Shown piece after piece: positions 8,162 to 16,106 of a stretch of 49,074 nt of DNA (within the stretch, counting starts at the first letter, position 1; each line of letters starts with the position of its first letter). This DNA is from Oscillospiraceae bacterium (GTDB taxonomy: Bacteria; Bacillota; Clostridia; Oscillospirales; Acutalibacteraceae). The notes below the pieces were generated by a model. That model saw nothing but the letters and a program-made list of their open reading frames with translations. It was not told the DNA's origin and made no database searches. The stretch lies in contig DOQR01000004.1 in assembly GCA_003514385.1 (NCBI GenBank), forward strand, positions 1 through 49,074, read 5' to 3'. The position numbers and the translations under genes were made by a program.

Positions 8162-9088
8162 TTATCCGAAAGTCTTTCGCTTCGCTTTGACAAGCTGCTC
8201 TATAAACGTATTGTCAAGCTCGGTCAGCTCATAATCCTTGCGGTGAACCAACACATCTTTATATTTGCGTGTGTTCTCCGGGCAGACGCGCTGGATAAGC
8301 CCGTATCTGTCGAGCAACTCCTGCGGAATGGGGGAGACCCACATGAAAGTATCGGGGTTGCGCGAGAGCAGCTCAAACTGGCTTGCCCTCTCAAACACAA
8401 ATATGCGCCTTTGCGAATTGTCCGGCAGTTCTTCTTTCTTGACTTCGGACAGCGGCAGGGACGGCACATACGGATCGGCGTGTGCTATCTCGATGCGGTC
8501 GCGAAGATCGTCGAAAGTGATGTTCTCTTTCTCTGCGAGCGTGCTGTTCTTACTCATGAGCAGAACATATTGAAACTCGGTTATAAGCTCGTAGGTGAGT
8601 CCTTTTTCGTCGAATGTCGATTTGTAATATTTGTCGTATCCTTCGGCGTAGCGGATTATGCAGAGCTTGTATTCATCCTGGAGAATGTTCTTCATCGAGC
8701 GCATTGAGTTAGTCTCTTTGTAGAATATCTCAACCGGAGTGTCCTTGTCGAGAAGCTTTGAAAACTCGGCGAATGCGTCGGTCACATAGCTTGCCCTCGG
8801 TACGGATATCGAGAATTTTTTCTTCTCGGTCGTACCCTTGCTGAACACTTCTTCGATAGCGTCGACCTGACGGAGTATCGAGCGGGCGTAACGAACAAAA
8901 ACCTCGCCGTCCGGCGTCAGCACCATTCCCTTTGCGCTTCGGTCGAATATGGTAACTCCGAGGCTCGCTTCGAGCTCTTTTATCGCTCTGCTGAGGTTGG
9001 GCTGGCTGACATAGAGCTTCTCAGAAGCTTTGTTTATAGACCCGGTCTCAGCCACTTCAACTGCGTATTTCAGATGAACAAGATTCAT
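8162..9088 (-). CDS. LysR-family transcriptional regulator
   Basis: 308 residues, typical length. The N-terminal helix-turn-helix reads AETGSINKASEKLYVSQPNLSRAIKELEASLG, given here in pieces: residues about 14-30 and 31-46. A periplasmic-binding-like effector domain follows from about 90. Family members bind a small coinducer and activate or repress nearby or divergent genes. No divergent partner is present: the next gene upstream (lipid kinase) is on the same strand and ends in a terminator. The downstream phosphoesterase is the closest candidate target. The start follows CAGGAGG. Confidence 0.94.
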   Translation of the reverse strand: MNLVHLKYAVEVAETGSINKASEKLYVSQPNLSRAIKELEASLGVTIFDRSAKGMVLTPDGEVFVRYARSILRQVDAIEEVFSKGTTEKKKFSISVPRASYVTDAFAEFSKLLDKDTPVEIFYKETNSMRSMKNILQDEYKLCIIRYAEGYDKYYKSTFDEKGLTYELITEFQYVLLMSKNSTLAEKENITFDDLRDRIEIAHADPYVPSLPLSEVKKEELPDNSQRRIFVFERASQFELLSRNPDTFMWVSPIPQELLDRYGLIQRVCPENTRKYKDVLVHRKDYELTELDNTFIEQLVKAKRKTFG

Positions 9089-9141
9089 GCTGTGTCCTCC
9101 TGTGGATTGCGCCGATAAGATAGGCGGTTGAATGCAACACT

Positions 9142-9169
9142 ATATATGTAAATATAATACCACATATAT
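9142..9169. promoter_or_regulatory. Inverted repeat upstream of the LysR gene
   Basis: ATATATGT (9142-9149) and ACATATAT (9162-9169) are exact reverse complements with 12 nt between them, about 55-80 nt before the LysR start. LysR proteins often bind such sites at their own promoters. The region is very A+T-rich, so chance is a real alternative. Confidence 0.3.
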
Positions 9170-9235
9170 GCCGCAAAATCTACAACATTATAATATAATA
9201 GCTCATCCGCAAGAAATCAATAGCAATATAAAAAC

Positions 9236-9270
9236 ACAAAAAATATCCGCAGAGCTTAGTCTGCGGATAA
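9236..9270 (-). terminator. Intrinsic terminator of the lipid kinase gene
   Basis: 9-bp stem ATCCGCAGA/TCTGCGGAT (9245-9253 with 9260-9268), 6-nt loop, followed on the minus strand by a T-rich run. It lies 12 nt after the kinase stop and separates it from the LysR gene. Confidence 0.85.
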
Positions 9271-9281
9271 AACTTTTGCGG

Positions 9282-10253
9282 TTATACGGTTGCTTCTTCT
9301 TTGCTTTCTCTGTGCGAGAACATCGGATTTTCGGGCGAGAATATGTTCACGGCGCGGTGGAGAACCTTGAGGTCTACTTGTGTTGCTTCGCCGCCGCATT
9401 CTCCGTCAAGCGTCCATATCTCGGGCTTTTCAAATGTGAGCTTTACTTCGGAAGCTTTTATGTATATAAGAGAGTCGCCGTCGAAGTCGCGTTTCATTAT
9501 TCTGTGGAGCATGTTGAACGCCGCAAGCGGATTAGAGAGCTTGCGCACGAGCAGAAGCTCAAACTGACCGTCGTCAAGCTTGACATCATCTTTGTCAAAT
9601 TTGAAAAGTCCAGCAACAGAAGTCGAATTTGAAAACGAGCCAAAATAGAAATCGTCCTCAAGCACATTTCCGTCATATTCTATTTTAATGTGTCTCGGCT
9701 TGACATCGGCGAGAGCGGGGATAAGATGCAGGAAAAAGCCGTTTATCATATATGCGCTGTATCCGAGCAGATTTTTCATCTTCTGCGGGGTGCTGTATGA
9801 TATCTTTGTGCCGGGGCCGAAGCAGGCGACATATGAAAACTGATGTCCGTTGTAGTCGCCGACATCGTATCCGTTCGTGTGCCCCGAGGCGATAAGCTCG
9901 GCGGCTTCGTTGAGCTTTGTCGGTATTCCGAGCGTCACTGCGAGGTCGTTTGTCGAACCCATCGGCAGATAGCCTATCGGAATATTTGCTCCCGCGCTCA
10001 TCAGTCCGTTTATAGTCTCGTTGAGCGTGCCGTCTCCGCCGCAGCAGATAACAAGGTCGTGACCCTCCGCAAAGTCGCGCGCTATATTCACTGCGTCGCC
10101 CTGGCAGGTGGTGTATTTGATGGTGAAGTCAAAAACGCCGTCCGGAAAGGCATTGATTATCTCACCGAGATCTGATCTCGTTCTGTTCTTTCCCGCGCAG
10201 GGATTGACTATCAGAAGTGCTTTTTTTCGTCTGTTTTCTGCTGCATTATTCAT
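9282..10253 (-). CDS. Diacylglycerol-kinase-family lipid kinase (DagK/YegS-like)
   Basis: 323 residues from the ATG at 10253 (MNNAAENRRKK), which has a GGGAGG site 10 nt upstream. An in-frame extension further upstream has no such site. Motifs of the family are present: LLIVNPCAGK at the start of the catalytic domain, CCGGDGTLNETINGL (the nucleotide-binding GGDGT), and GYLPMGSTNDLA. It would phosphorylate diacylglycerol or a related lipid at the cytoplasmic membrane, recycling lipid from cell-wall polymer synthesis. The exact lipid is not readable from sequence. It is divergent from the HAD gene and stands alone. Confidence 0.92.
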   Translation of the reverse strand: MNNAAENRRKKALLIVNPCAGKNRTRSDLGEIINAFPDGVFDFTIKYTTCQGDAVNIARDFAEGHDLVICCGGDGTLNETINGLMSAGANIPIGYLPMGSTNDLAVTLGIPTKLNEAAELIASGHTNGYDVGDYNGHQFSYVACFGPGTKISYSTPQKMKNLLGYSAYMINGFFLHLIPALADVKPRHIKIEYDGNVLEDDFYFGSFSNSTSVAGLFKFDKDDVKLDDGQFELLLVRKLSNPLAAFNMLHRIMKRDFDGDSLIYIKASEVKLTFEKPEIWTLDGECGGEATQVDLKVLHRAVNIFSPENPMFSHRESKEEATV

Positions 10254-10398
10254 TTTTGTGCGGCCTCCCAAGTGTTCCCATATAATGACCGCGACAATCG
10301 TACCACTCGAATTTAAACAAATTGTGAACAAGTGCCTCGCAACGAAAAATATTCGGTAAAAAATTCTGATATATACTATATAGAAATAAAATCGGTGC

Positions 10399-10404
10399 TA
10401 TAAT
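10399..10404 (+). promoter_or_regulatory. Probable -10 element of the HAD nucleotidase gene
   Basis: A perfect TATAAT 25 nt before the GGAGG that leads into the gene. The -35 region at 17-nt spacing (CTATAT) is weak. Confidence 0.5.
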
Positions 10405-10431
10405 AGTCGAAAAAGTCCGCGGAGGTTTATG

Positions 10432-11130
10432 ATGATAAGAAATGTGCTCTTTGACTTGGATGATACGCTCTTCGATTTTCATAAGGCGGAGAAAATAGCC
10501 CTCACGAAAACACTTGTGCATTTCGGCATCGACCCGACCGAGGAGACACTGGCTCTCTACAGCACAATAAACGCAGCCCATTGGAAGCGCCTCGAACTCG
10601 GCGAAATCTCGCGCGAAGAAGTTAAAGTCGGGCGCTACCGCGAGCTGTTTAAAACGATAGGCGTCGAGTGCGATCCCGTAAAGGCGACTGCGTATTATGA
10701 AAGTATGCTCGCAATCGGCCACTATTTTATGCCCGGCGCGCCCGAGCTGCTCGAGGAGCTTTACAGAAAGTATAGACTTTATATAGTCTCAAACGGCACC
10801 GCAAAGGTACAGGAGGGCAGGATAGGAAGCTCCGGAATCACAAAATATATGGACGGCATATTTATCTCTCAGATTCTCGACGCCAATAAGCCGGACAAGC
10901 AGTTCTTTGATATCTGCTTTGCGGAGATACCCGATTTTTCGCTCAGCGAGACGGTCATAATCGGTGACAGCCTGAGCTCTGACATAAAAGGCGGCATAAA
11001 CGCCGGGATAACAACCGTCTGGTTCAATCCCAAAGGAATAGAAAACGACAACGACATAAAGCCGGACTACACAATAAAAGAGCTTTCGGAAGTTCCCGGT
11101 TTGCTCTCTCAGATCAGCGCGAAAATATGA
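10432..11130 (+). CDS. yjjG: HAD-superfamily YjjG-type pyrimidine nucleotidase
   Basis: 232 residues. Two ATGs are adjacent (10429 and 10432). GGAGG at 10421-10425 is 6 nt from the second and only 3 nt from the first, so 10432 is preferred. HAD motifs: I, FDLDDTLFDF with the nucleophile Asp; II, IVSNGT; III, the Lys in ANKPDK; IV, IIGDSLSSDIKGG. A helical cap lies between I and II. The overall pattern matches YjjG/YfnB house-cleaning phosphatases, which remove phosphate from non-canonical pyrimidine nucleotides. Its 3' end overlaps the convergent feoB by 22 nt, and I see no terminator between the two. Confidence 0.85.
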   Translation: MIRNVLFDLDDTLFDFHKAEKIALTKTLVHFGIDPTEETLALYSTINAAHWKRLELGEISREEVKVGRYRELFKTIGVECDPVKATAYYESMLAIGHYFMPGAPELLEELYRKYRLYIVSNGTAKVQEGRIGSSGITKYMDGIFISQILDANKPDKQFFDICFAEIPDFSLSETVIIGDSLSSDIKGGINAGITTVWFNPKGIENDNDIKPDYTIKELSEVPGLLSQISAKI

Positions 11131-13187
11131 GACACGGCAAAACATAATATAAGCCCTGCGGCGGTCGGCAGAAGTGCGGCGATAACAGCCCATTTCATGC
11201 TGCCCGTCTCTTTTTTTACCGTTATCAGCGTTGTTGAGCACGGCCAGTGGAAAAGCATGAATATTATCACGCATATGGCTGTTTTTATGTCCCAGCCGTT
11301 TGCTGTAAGCAGTGTGTGCAGTGCGGCGCCGTCAGTCTGTGAGATGCCGCTGTCGGCGAGATAGCCCATGAGCATTATCGGCACAACAGTCTCGTTTGCC
11401 GGGAATCCAAGAATGAACGCAGTCAGAATGACTCCGTCCATGCCGAATAGATGCGCAAGCGGGTCAAGAAAATCAGAACAATATGAAAAAATACTCGTGC
11501 CGTTTATTTTTATGTTCGCACTTATCCATATTATAAGCCCGGCGGGAGCCGCAACAGCCGCAGCACGCCCCAGCACAAAGAGCGTGCGGTCGAATACGGA
11601 GCGCACTATAACTTTGCCTATCTGAGGTCGGCGATACGGCGGCAGCTCGAGCGTGAATGATGAAGGTACTCCGCGAAGTATCGTCTTTGAAAGCAGGGAA
11701 CACGCCGCAAAGGTCGCAAAGACGGACAGAACTATGAGCGCCGTCAGCAGAGCGGCTCCGGCAAACGAGTTAAACGGAGCGGGCAGTGCGCCGACTATAA
11801 ACAGTGAAATCAGCGATATCAGCGTCGGGAATCGCCCGTTGCACGGCACGAATCCGTTCGTGACTGCCGCCATGAGGCGCTCGCGCGGCGAATCGATTAT
11901 CCGACATCCCGTAACTCCTGCCGCGTTGCAGCCGAATCCCATGCACATTGTTAATGCCTGTTTTCCGCACGCGCCGGATTTCTTGAACCTGTGGTCGAGA
12001 TTGAAAGCTACCCTTGGAAGATATCCTGAATCTTCGAGCAGCGTGAACAGCGGAAAGAATATCGCCATCGGCGGGAGCATGACCGCAACGACCCATGTGA
12101 GCACTCTGTATACTCCGTCAATGAGCGCGCTCGTCAGAATATCGGGAGCGTTTATCAAATATAGTAATTGCCGCAGTTTTGCCCCGAGCGCGTCAAAAGC
12201 CGAAAACAGCAGATTTGACGGATAGTTGGCCCCGTATACAGTCAGCCACAGCACGGCGGCGAGCAGCAGGAGCATGGCGAATATCCCGGCGCGACCCGTG
12301 AATATGCGGTCGAGCTTTCTGTCTGCCGCCGAGTGCTTTGCGCTTGTTGTGACGCATTTTTTGAATATATCTTCAGCTCTCATAACGGCGGCTATTGCCG
12401 CTTTGTCGCGTATCATTTCATGCGTAAGCCCGAATCTGTCAATTACTTCGTTTGCGATCGTTGCTTCATCTTGCGCCGCGTCGGGAGCTTCAATTTCTCT
12501 CGAGAGTATTCGCATTGCATCGCGCCGCGGGTGGCTTGAATTTTCGCTCAGAGCGGGCGTGAGTATTTTTAGTGCTTCTTCGATTCCGCTCCCATAATGC
12601 ACAGGCTCTATGGGAGCGGACTTTTTTGATATTACCGAGTCAACTGCGTCAATCAGCTCGTCGAGCCCCTTGCCGCTGCGCGCGCTCGTTCCGATTACGG
12701 GTACACCGAGCTCGAGCGACAGAGCGGGAATATCAACTGATATCTTCTTTCTCTTCGCCTCGTCCATGAGATTAATGCAAACGACAGTGCGCGGAGTTAT
12801 TTCAATTATTTGCAAAACAAGATTCAGATTTCGCTCAAGGCATGTTGCGTCGCAAACAACTATGCAGGCGTCGGCATTTTCGCTGAGTATAAAGTCCCGC
12901 GCCACTTCCTCTTCAACCGAGTGCGTGAAGAGCGAGTATGTGCCGGGAAGATCGACCAGAATATGGTTCTTTCCGTTTTTTCTGAACGACCCGCAGGCAG
13001 TGGCAACTGTTTTTCCCGTCCAGTTGCCGGTGTGCTGATTCATGCCGGTCAGAGCGTTGAACACCGTACTTTTTCCGACGTTCGGATTCCCGGCGAGGGC
13101 TATCACAATATCGCCGGGATCAGATTTGAGAGCGGGCGTATTTGCGTCCATGCTGTGCTTTCCCGTTGAAGTGCGCGTCAATCCCAA
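11109..13187 (-). CDS. feoB: Ferrous iron transport protein B
   Basis: 692 residues. The N-terminal G-protein domain has G1 GNPNVGKST, DLPGTYSL, and NLMDE as the specificity motif. A helical spacer follows, then a membrane domain from about residue 300 with the paired Gate repeats. I chose the TTG at 13187: GGAGG sits 8 nt upstream, and the resulting N-terminus MGLTRTSTG resembles many clostridial FeoB starts. The ATG at 13151 has no good site. It imports Fe2+ across the cytoplasmic membrane. It follows feoA by 19 nt. No FeoC is present. Confidence 0.96.
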   Translation of the reverse strand: MGLTRTSTGKHSMDANTPALKSDPGDIVIALAGNPNVGKSTVFNALTGMNQHTGNWTGKTVATACGSFRKNGKNHILVDLPGTYSLFTHSVEEEVARDFILSENADACIVVCDATCLERNLNLVLQIIEITPRTVVCINLMDEAKRKKISVDIPALSLELGVPVIGTSARSGKGLDELIDAVDSVISKKSAPIEPVHYGSGIEEALKILTPALSENSSHPRRDAMRILSREIEAPDAAQDEATIANEVIDRFGLTHEMIRDKAAIAAVMRAEDIFKKCVTTSAKHSAADRKLDRIFTGRAGIFAMLLLLAAVLWLTVYGANYPSNLLFSAFDALGAKLRQLLYLINAPDILTSALIDGVYRVLTWVVAVMLPPMAIFFPLFTLLEDSGYLPRVAFNLDHRFKKSGACGKQALTMCMGFGCNAAGVTGCRIIDSPRERLMAAVTNGFVPCNGRFPTLISLISLFIVGALPAPFNSFAGAALLTALIVLSVFATFAACSLLSKTILRGVPSSFTLELPPYRRPQIGKVIVRSVFDRTLFVLGRAAAVAAPAGLIIWISANIKINGTSIFSYCSDFLDPLAHLFGMDGVILTAFILGFPANETVVPIMLMGYLADSGISQTDGAALHTLLTANGWDIKTAICVIIFMLFHWPCSTTLITVKKETGSMKWAVIAALLPTAAGLILCFAVSHIFALI

Positions 13188-13206
13188 TTTTACCGCCTCC
13201 GCGCCG

Positions 13207-13440
13207 TCATATCTTGCTGACCGCTATTTTTGCGGCGTCTTCGCTTCTGAGTGCTATGACCGCGCCGCGAATTAAATACGCCGTCGGGTCGCCGGATATA
13301 GCTTTGCCGAGACACTCAACGCGCGTTCCGTCGATAAGACCGATGTCCTGCATTCTGCGCCGGTCGTTCGCGCCGAATCCGAGTTTGTTTACATATGCCT
13401 GTTCGCCGACCGATAATGTATTCAAAGAGACAAGACTCAT
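13207..13440 (-). CDS. feoA: Ferrous iron transport protein A
   Basis: 77 residues from the ATG at 13440 (MSLVSLNTL). The GTG at 13452 lies inside the ribosome-binding site (AAAGGGTGA) and is less likely. It is an SH3-like small domain with the family's GFGANDRRRMQDIGLIDGT segment. FeoA is the cytoplasmic partner of FeoB and is needed for Fe2+ uptake in systems studied. Transcribed divergently from the DtxR/MntR-type regulator gene 84 nt away. Confidence 0.93.
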   Translation of the reverse strand: MSLVSLNTLSVGEQAYVNKLGFGANDRRRMQDIGLIDGTRVECLGKAISGDPTAYLIRGAVIALRSEDAAKIAVSKI

Positions 13441-13462
13441 AATTTGATTCACCCTTTAATAT

Positions 13463-13491
13463 AAGTTTACCCGGGGAAAGAAAGTTTCCCG
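13463..13491. promoter_or_regulatory. Candidate metal-regulator operator between feoA and the DtxR-type gene
   Basis: The 84-nt divergent spacer holds GGGAAA (13474-13479) and TTTCCC (13485-13490) with 5 nt between, and a direct repeat AGTTTACCCG / AGTTTCCCG across the same stretch. It does not match the classical DtxR or MntR box. A separate 10-bp inverted repeat (13448-13457 with 13516-13525) is explained by the two divergent ribosome-binding sites. Confidence 0.4.
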
Positions 13492-13524
13492 ATACCATAA
13501 TATCGGCATCTGCGAAAAGGGTGA

Positions 13525-13950
13525 ATGAGCGTGGACGGCGGCGAAAAATTTTTTACTTTCAACGGCAGCGAATACAGGGGAGAATACGGACTCACGGCGT
13601 CGCAGGAGGATTATCTCGAGATGATTTGCCGCAACTGTCCGCAGTCCGGTTCGGTTCGCCTCGGCGTGCTCGCGCGAAAGATAAATGTCAGCGAATCGTC
13701 CGCATCTAAAATGGTGCATAAGCTCAGCGAGACAGGGCTCGTGACATTTGAAAAATACGGAACGATATATCTCACCAAGCGAGGAAGGGGAATAGGGGAG
13801 TATCTTATCTTCCGCCACGATGTTATAGAGAGTCTGTTGTGCCGCATGAATTCGAGTGAATCCGAGCTGCGTCAGACCGAGCTTATAGAACACTTCCTCG
13901 ACAGAAGGACAGTTGAAAATATATCCCGCTTCCTTGAGATACACCGATAA
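13525..13950 (+). CDS. DtxR/MntR-family metal-dependent transcriptional regulator
   Basis: 141 residues. The winged helix follows the LTASQEDYLEMI opening typical of the family, with the recognition helix near SESSASKMVHKLSETGL. The dimerisation/metal domain is short and there is no SH3 tail, so MntR/IdeR-lite form. It probably controls the divergent feoAB in response to Fe2+ or Mn2+. The start is ambiguous: the ATG at 13525 abuts AAAGGGTGA, whereas the GTG at 13531 has better spacing and would shorten the protein by two residues. Confidence 0.88.
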   Translation: MSVDGGEKFFTFNGSEYRGEYGLTASQEDYLEMICRNCPQSGSVRLGVLARKINVSESSASKMVHKLSETGLVTFEKYGTIYLTKRGRGIGEYLIFRHDVIESLLCRMNSSESELRQTELIEHFLDRRTVENISRFLEIHR

Positions 13951-14088
13951 GGCTTTATCGATACATTTGCGCTTATATTTTTTGCACTTGAGTGTAATTT
14001 TTGACATATAATGCTAAAATATAAAATAAAACGCATTTTAATGTGCTATTATACATCCTGTAATAATGCAAATGGAGGGAAAACACTC

Positions 14089-15621
14089 ATGGCAGAAAAA
14101 AAGACAGTGTTTCTCACAGGCGCTTCCGGCCATATGGGCTGGGCAGGCTTCAAAGAGCTTTACAAGAAAAAAGATAAGCTTAACATAGTCCTGCTTCTTC
14201 GCGACAGTGAGAAAAACAGAAAGAAATTCGCAAATTACCTTAATGATCCCAGCGTTAAAATCGTCTGGGGCGACCTGAAGAAATATGACGATGTCCTCAA
14301 GTGCGTTGAGGGTTCTGATTATGTTCTTCATGTCGGCGGAATGGTCTCGCCTTCGGCTGACTATTATCCGACAAAGACCATTCAGACCAACACCACCGCT
14401 GCTAAGAACATAGTTGACGCCGTTAAGGCTCAGCCCAACAAGGACGAGATCAAGGTCGTTTACATCGGCACCGTTGCTCAGACGGGCGACAGAAACGCTC
14501 CTATCCATTGGGCAAGAACCGGTGACCCGATTAAAATCAGCATCTACGATCACTATGCGATAAGCAAGACCATCGCCGAGAGCATTTTCGCTGAGTCCGG
14601 TCTTAAGCATTGGGTATCGCTCCGCCAGTCCGGTATCCTTTATCCCGACATCCTCAAGAACATCGACCCCATCATGTTCCATGTTCCGATAAACGGCGTG
14701 CTTGAGTGGGCAACTGTTGAGGATTCCGGCCGCCTTCTTGCAAACATCTGCGAGCCCGACGTTCCTGAGGACTTCTGGAGAAAGTTCTACAACATCGGCA
14801 GCGGTAAGGAATACAGACTCACCAACTTCGAGTTCGAGGAGCTGCTCCTCGGCACTCTCGGCATCGGCTCCACCAAGAAGCTCTTTGATGCCAACTGGTT
14901 CATCCTCCGCAACTTCCACGGTCAGTGGTATGCTGACTCGGATAAGCTCGAGGAGTACCTGCACTTCAGAGCCAACATCCCCGTGAAGGCATACTTCAAG
15001 CAGATGATGACTCAGGTTGCACCTTACTATAAACTCGCTTTCCTTGCAAAGCCCTTCGCTGGTATTCTCAAGAAGACCTTCATGAAGAAGCTTGCAAACA
15101 CCGAGATTTACGGTACCATGTGGTGGATCTCCAACAATGTTGAAGACAGAATCACCGCTTACTATGGTTCCAAGAAGAACTGGGAAGCTATCGGCAACTG
15201 GGATACCTTCAAGATCGAGCGTCCCACCGAGGAAGTTACCCTTCTTGACCACGGTTATGATGAGAGCAAGCCCGAGAGCGAGCTTGACCTCGAGGATATG
15301 AAGAAGGCTGCTGCTTTCCGCGGCGGCGAGTGCCTCTCGACCGAGATGACCAAGGGCGACCTGTTCACTCCTCTCAAGTGGAAGTGCGCTCACGGCCATG
15401 AGTTTGAGATGACCCCGAACCTTGTTCTCAAGGGCGGCCATTGGTGCCCGAAGGAGCTTCCCTCCGACAGCGAAGGCAAGAAGTTCCACTGGGCATATGA
15501 CGCCGAAGCAAAGGTCAATCCGTTCTTTGCTCAGGTTTGGTATCCCCTCCACGATAAGGACGAGAACAACGAGTACGACGAGCGTATATTCAAGGGCTTC
15601 AGCGGCTTCGAGAATATATAA
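14089..15621 (+). CDS. NAD-dependent epimerase/dehydratase-like protein with zinc-ribbon-like C-terminal part
   Basis: 510 residues from the ATG at 14089, with GGAGG 10 nt upstream. Residues 1 to about 300 are an extended short-chain dehydrogenase: LTGASGHMGW as the dinucleotide-binding loop, and Tyr/Lys in YDHYAISK as the catalytic pair. The remaining 200 residues are not part of that fold. Near residues 433-453 they contain a C-x2/3-GH...GGHWCP arrangement like half of a zinc ribbon. Codons are strongly biased (GAG, AAG, CTC, TTC), more than in neighbouring genes, suggesting high expression. It is a single-gene unit with its own terminator. Substrate unknown. Confidence 0.8.
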   Translation: MAEKKTVFLTGASGHMGWAGFKELYKKKDKLNIVLLLRDSEKNRKKFANYLNDPSVKIVWGDLKKYDDVLKCVEGSDYVLHVGGMVSPSADYYPTKTIQTNTTAAKNIVDAVKAQPNKDEIKVVYIGTVAQTGDRNAPIHWARTGDPIKISIYDHYAISKTIAESIFAESGLKHWVSLRQSGILYPDILKNIDPIMFHVPINGVLEWATVEDSGRLLANICEPDVPEDFWRKFYNIGSGKEYRLTNFEFEELLLGTLGIGSTKKLFDANWFILRNFHGQWYADSDKLEEYLHFRANIPVKAYFKQMMTQVAPYYKLAFLAKPFAGILKKTFMKKLANTEIYGTMWWISNNVEDRITAYYGSKKNWEAIGNWDTFKIERPTEEVTLLDHGYDESKPESELDLEDMKKAAAFRGGECLSTEMTKGDLFTPLKWKCAHGHEFEMTPNLVLKGGHWCPKELPSDSEGKKFHWAYDAEAKVNPFFAQVWYPLHDKDENNEYDERIFKGFSGFENI

Positions 15622-15644
15622 TCGCTTAAAAAATCAAATTTTTT

Positions 15645-15680
15645 GGGAGCTGCTCAGAAATGGGCGGCTCTTTTTTTATT
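15645..15680 (+). terminator. Intrinsic terminator after the dehydrogenase gene
   Basis: Stem GAGCTGCTC (15647-15655) with GGGCGGCTC (15662-15670), two G-T pairs, 6-nt loop, then seven T residues. Confidence 0.88.
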
Positions 15681-15720
15681 TGCTTTGGCGCGGTTTGGAT
15701 AAAATAATATAAAAGCGGTG

Positions 15721-15749
15721 TTGACAAATACCCCATGGGGGTATATAAT
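15721..15749 (+). promoter_or_regulatory. csoR-copA promoter with embedded CsoR operator
   Basis: A perfect -35 TTGACA (15721-15726) and perfect -10 TATAAT (15744-15749) are separated by exactly 17 nt. The spacer is filled by the palindrome ATACCCC-ATG-GGGGTAT (15728-15744), the G/C-tract pattern of CsoR-family operators. Bound repressor would block RNA polymerase directly, and Cu(I) binding would release it. Confidence 0.9.
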
Positions 15750-15780
15750 CAAACTAAAGACAGAAACGGGAGATGACAGA

Positions 15781-16092
15781 ATGGAAAATGAAAATAAATG
15801 CTGCGAATGCTGTCGGCATAAGGCGACGCCGAGGAGCGACGAGACGGTGAAGGCGCTGCAGAACAGGCTCAGCCGAATAATCGGTCAGCTCGGCGGGATA
15901 AAAAATATGCTCGACGATAACCGATATTGCGGCGATATCCTCATTCAGCTTGCCGCCGCACAGAATGCGCTGCGAAATGTCGGCTATATTATACTTGAAG
16001 AGCATATGGAAACCTGTGTCGCCGAGGGAATAAAAAACGGCGATGATGAGGTCATAGCTGAGGCTGTTGAACTCATTAAGAAGCTCAAATAA
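15781..16092 (+). CDS. csoR: CsoR-family copper-sensing repressor
   Basis: 103 residues from the ATG at 15781, with GGGAGA 7-8 nt upstream. An in-frame extension upstream would run through the promoter and is rejected. It is an all-helical DUF156 fold with the Cu(I) ligands Cys-His-Cys visible in RYCGDIL and EEHMETCV. The N-terminus also carries a cysteine cluster, KCCECCRH, not needed in characterised CsoR and possibly an extra metal site. It should repress its own promoter and copA, 14 nt downstream, until Cu(I) rises. Confidence 0.93.
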   Translation: MENENKCCECCRHKATPRSDETVKALQNRLSRIIGQLGGIKNMLDDNRYCGDILIQLAAAQNALRNVGYIILEEHMETCVAEGIKNGDDEVIAEAVELIKKLK

Positions 16093-16106
16093 TCGGAGTG
16101 AGACAG

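Noticed and set aside
13448..13525. 10-bp inverted repeat TTCACCCTTT/AAAGGGTGAA
   Set aside because: Both arms are the ribosome-binding regions of the two divergent genes, which explains the symmetry without an operator.
14038..15552. Open frame of 504 codons on the minus strand
   Set aside because: Antisense to the dehydrogenase gene, whose strong codon bias removes stops on the opposite strand. No domain recognised.
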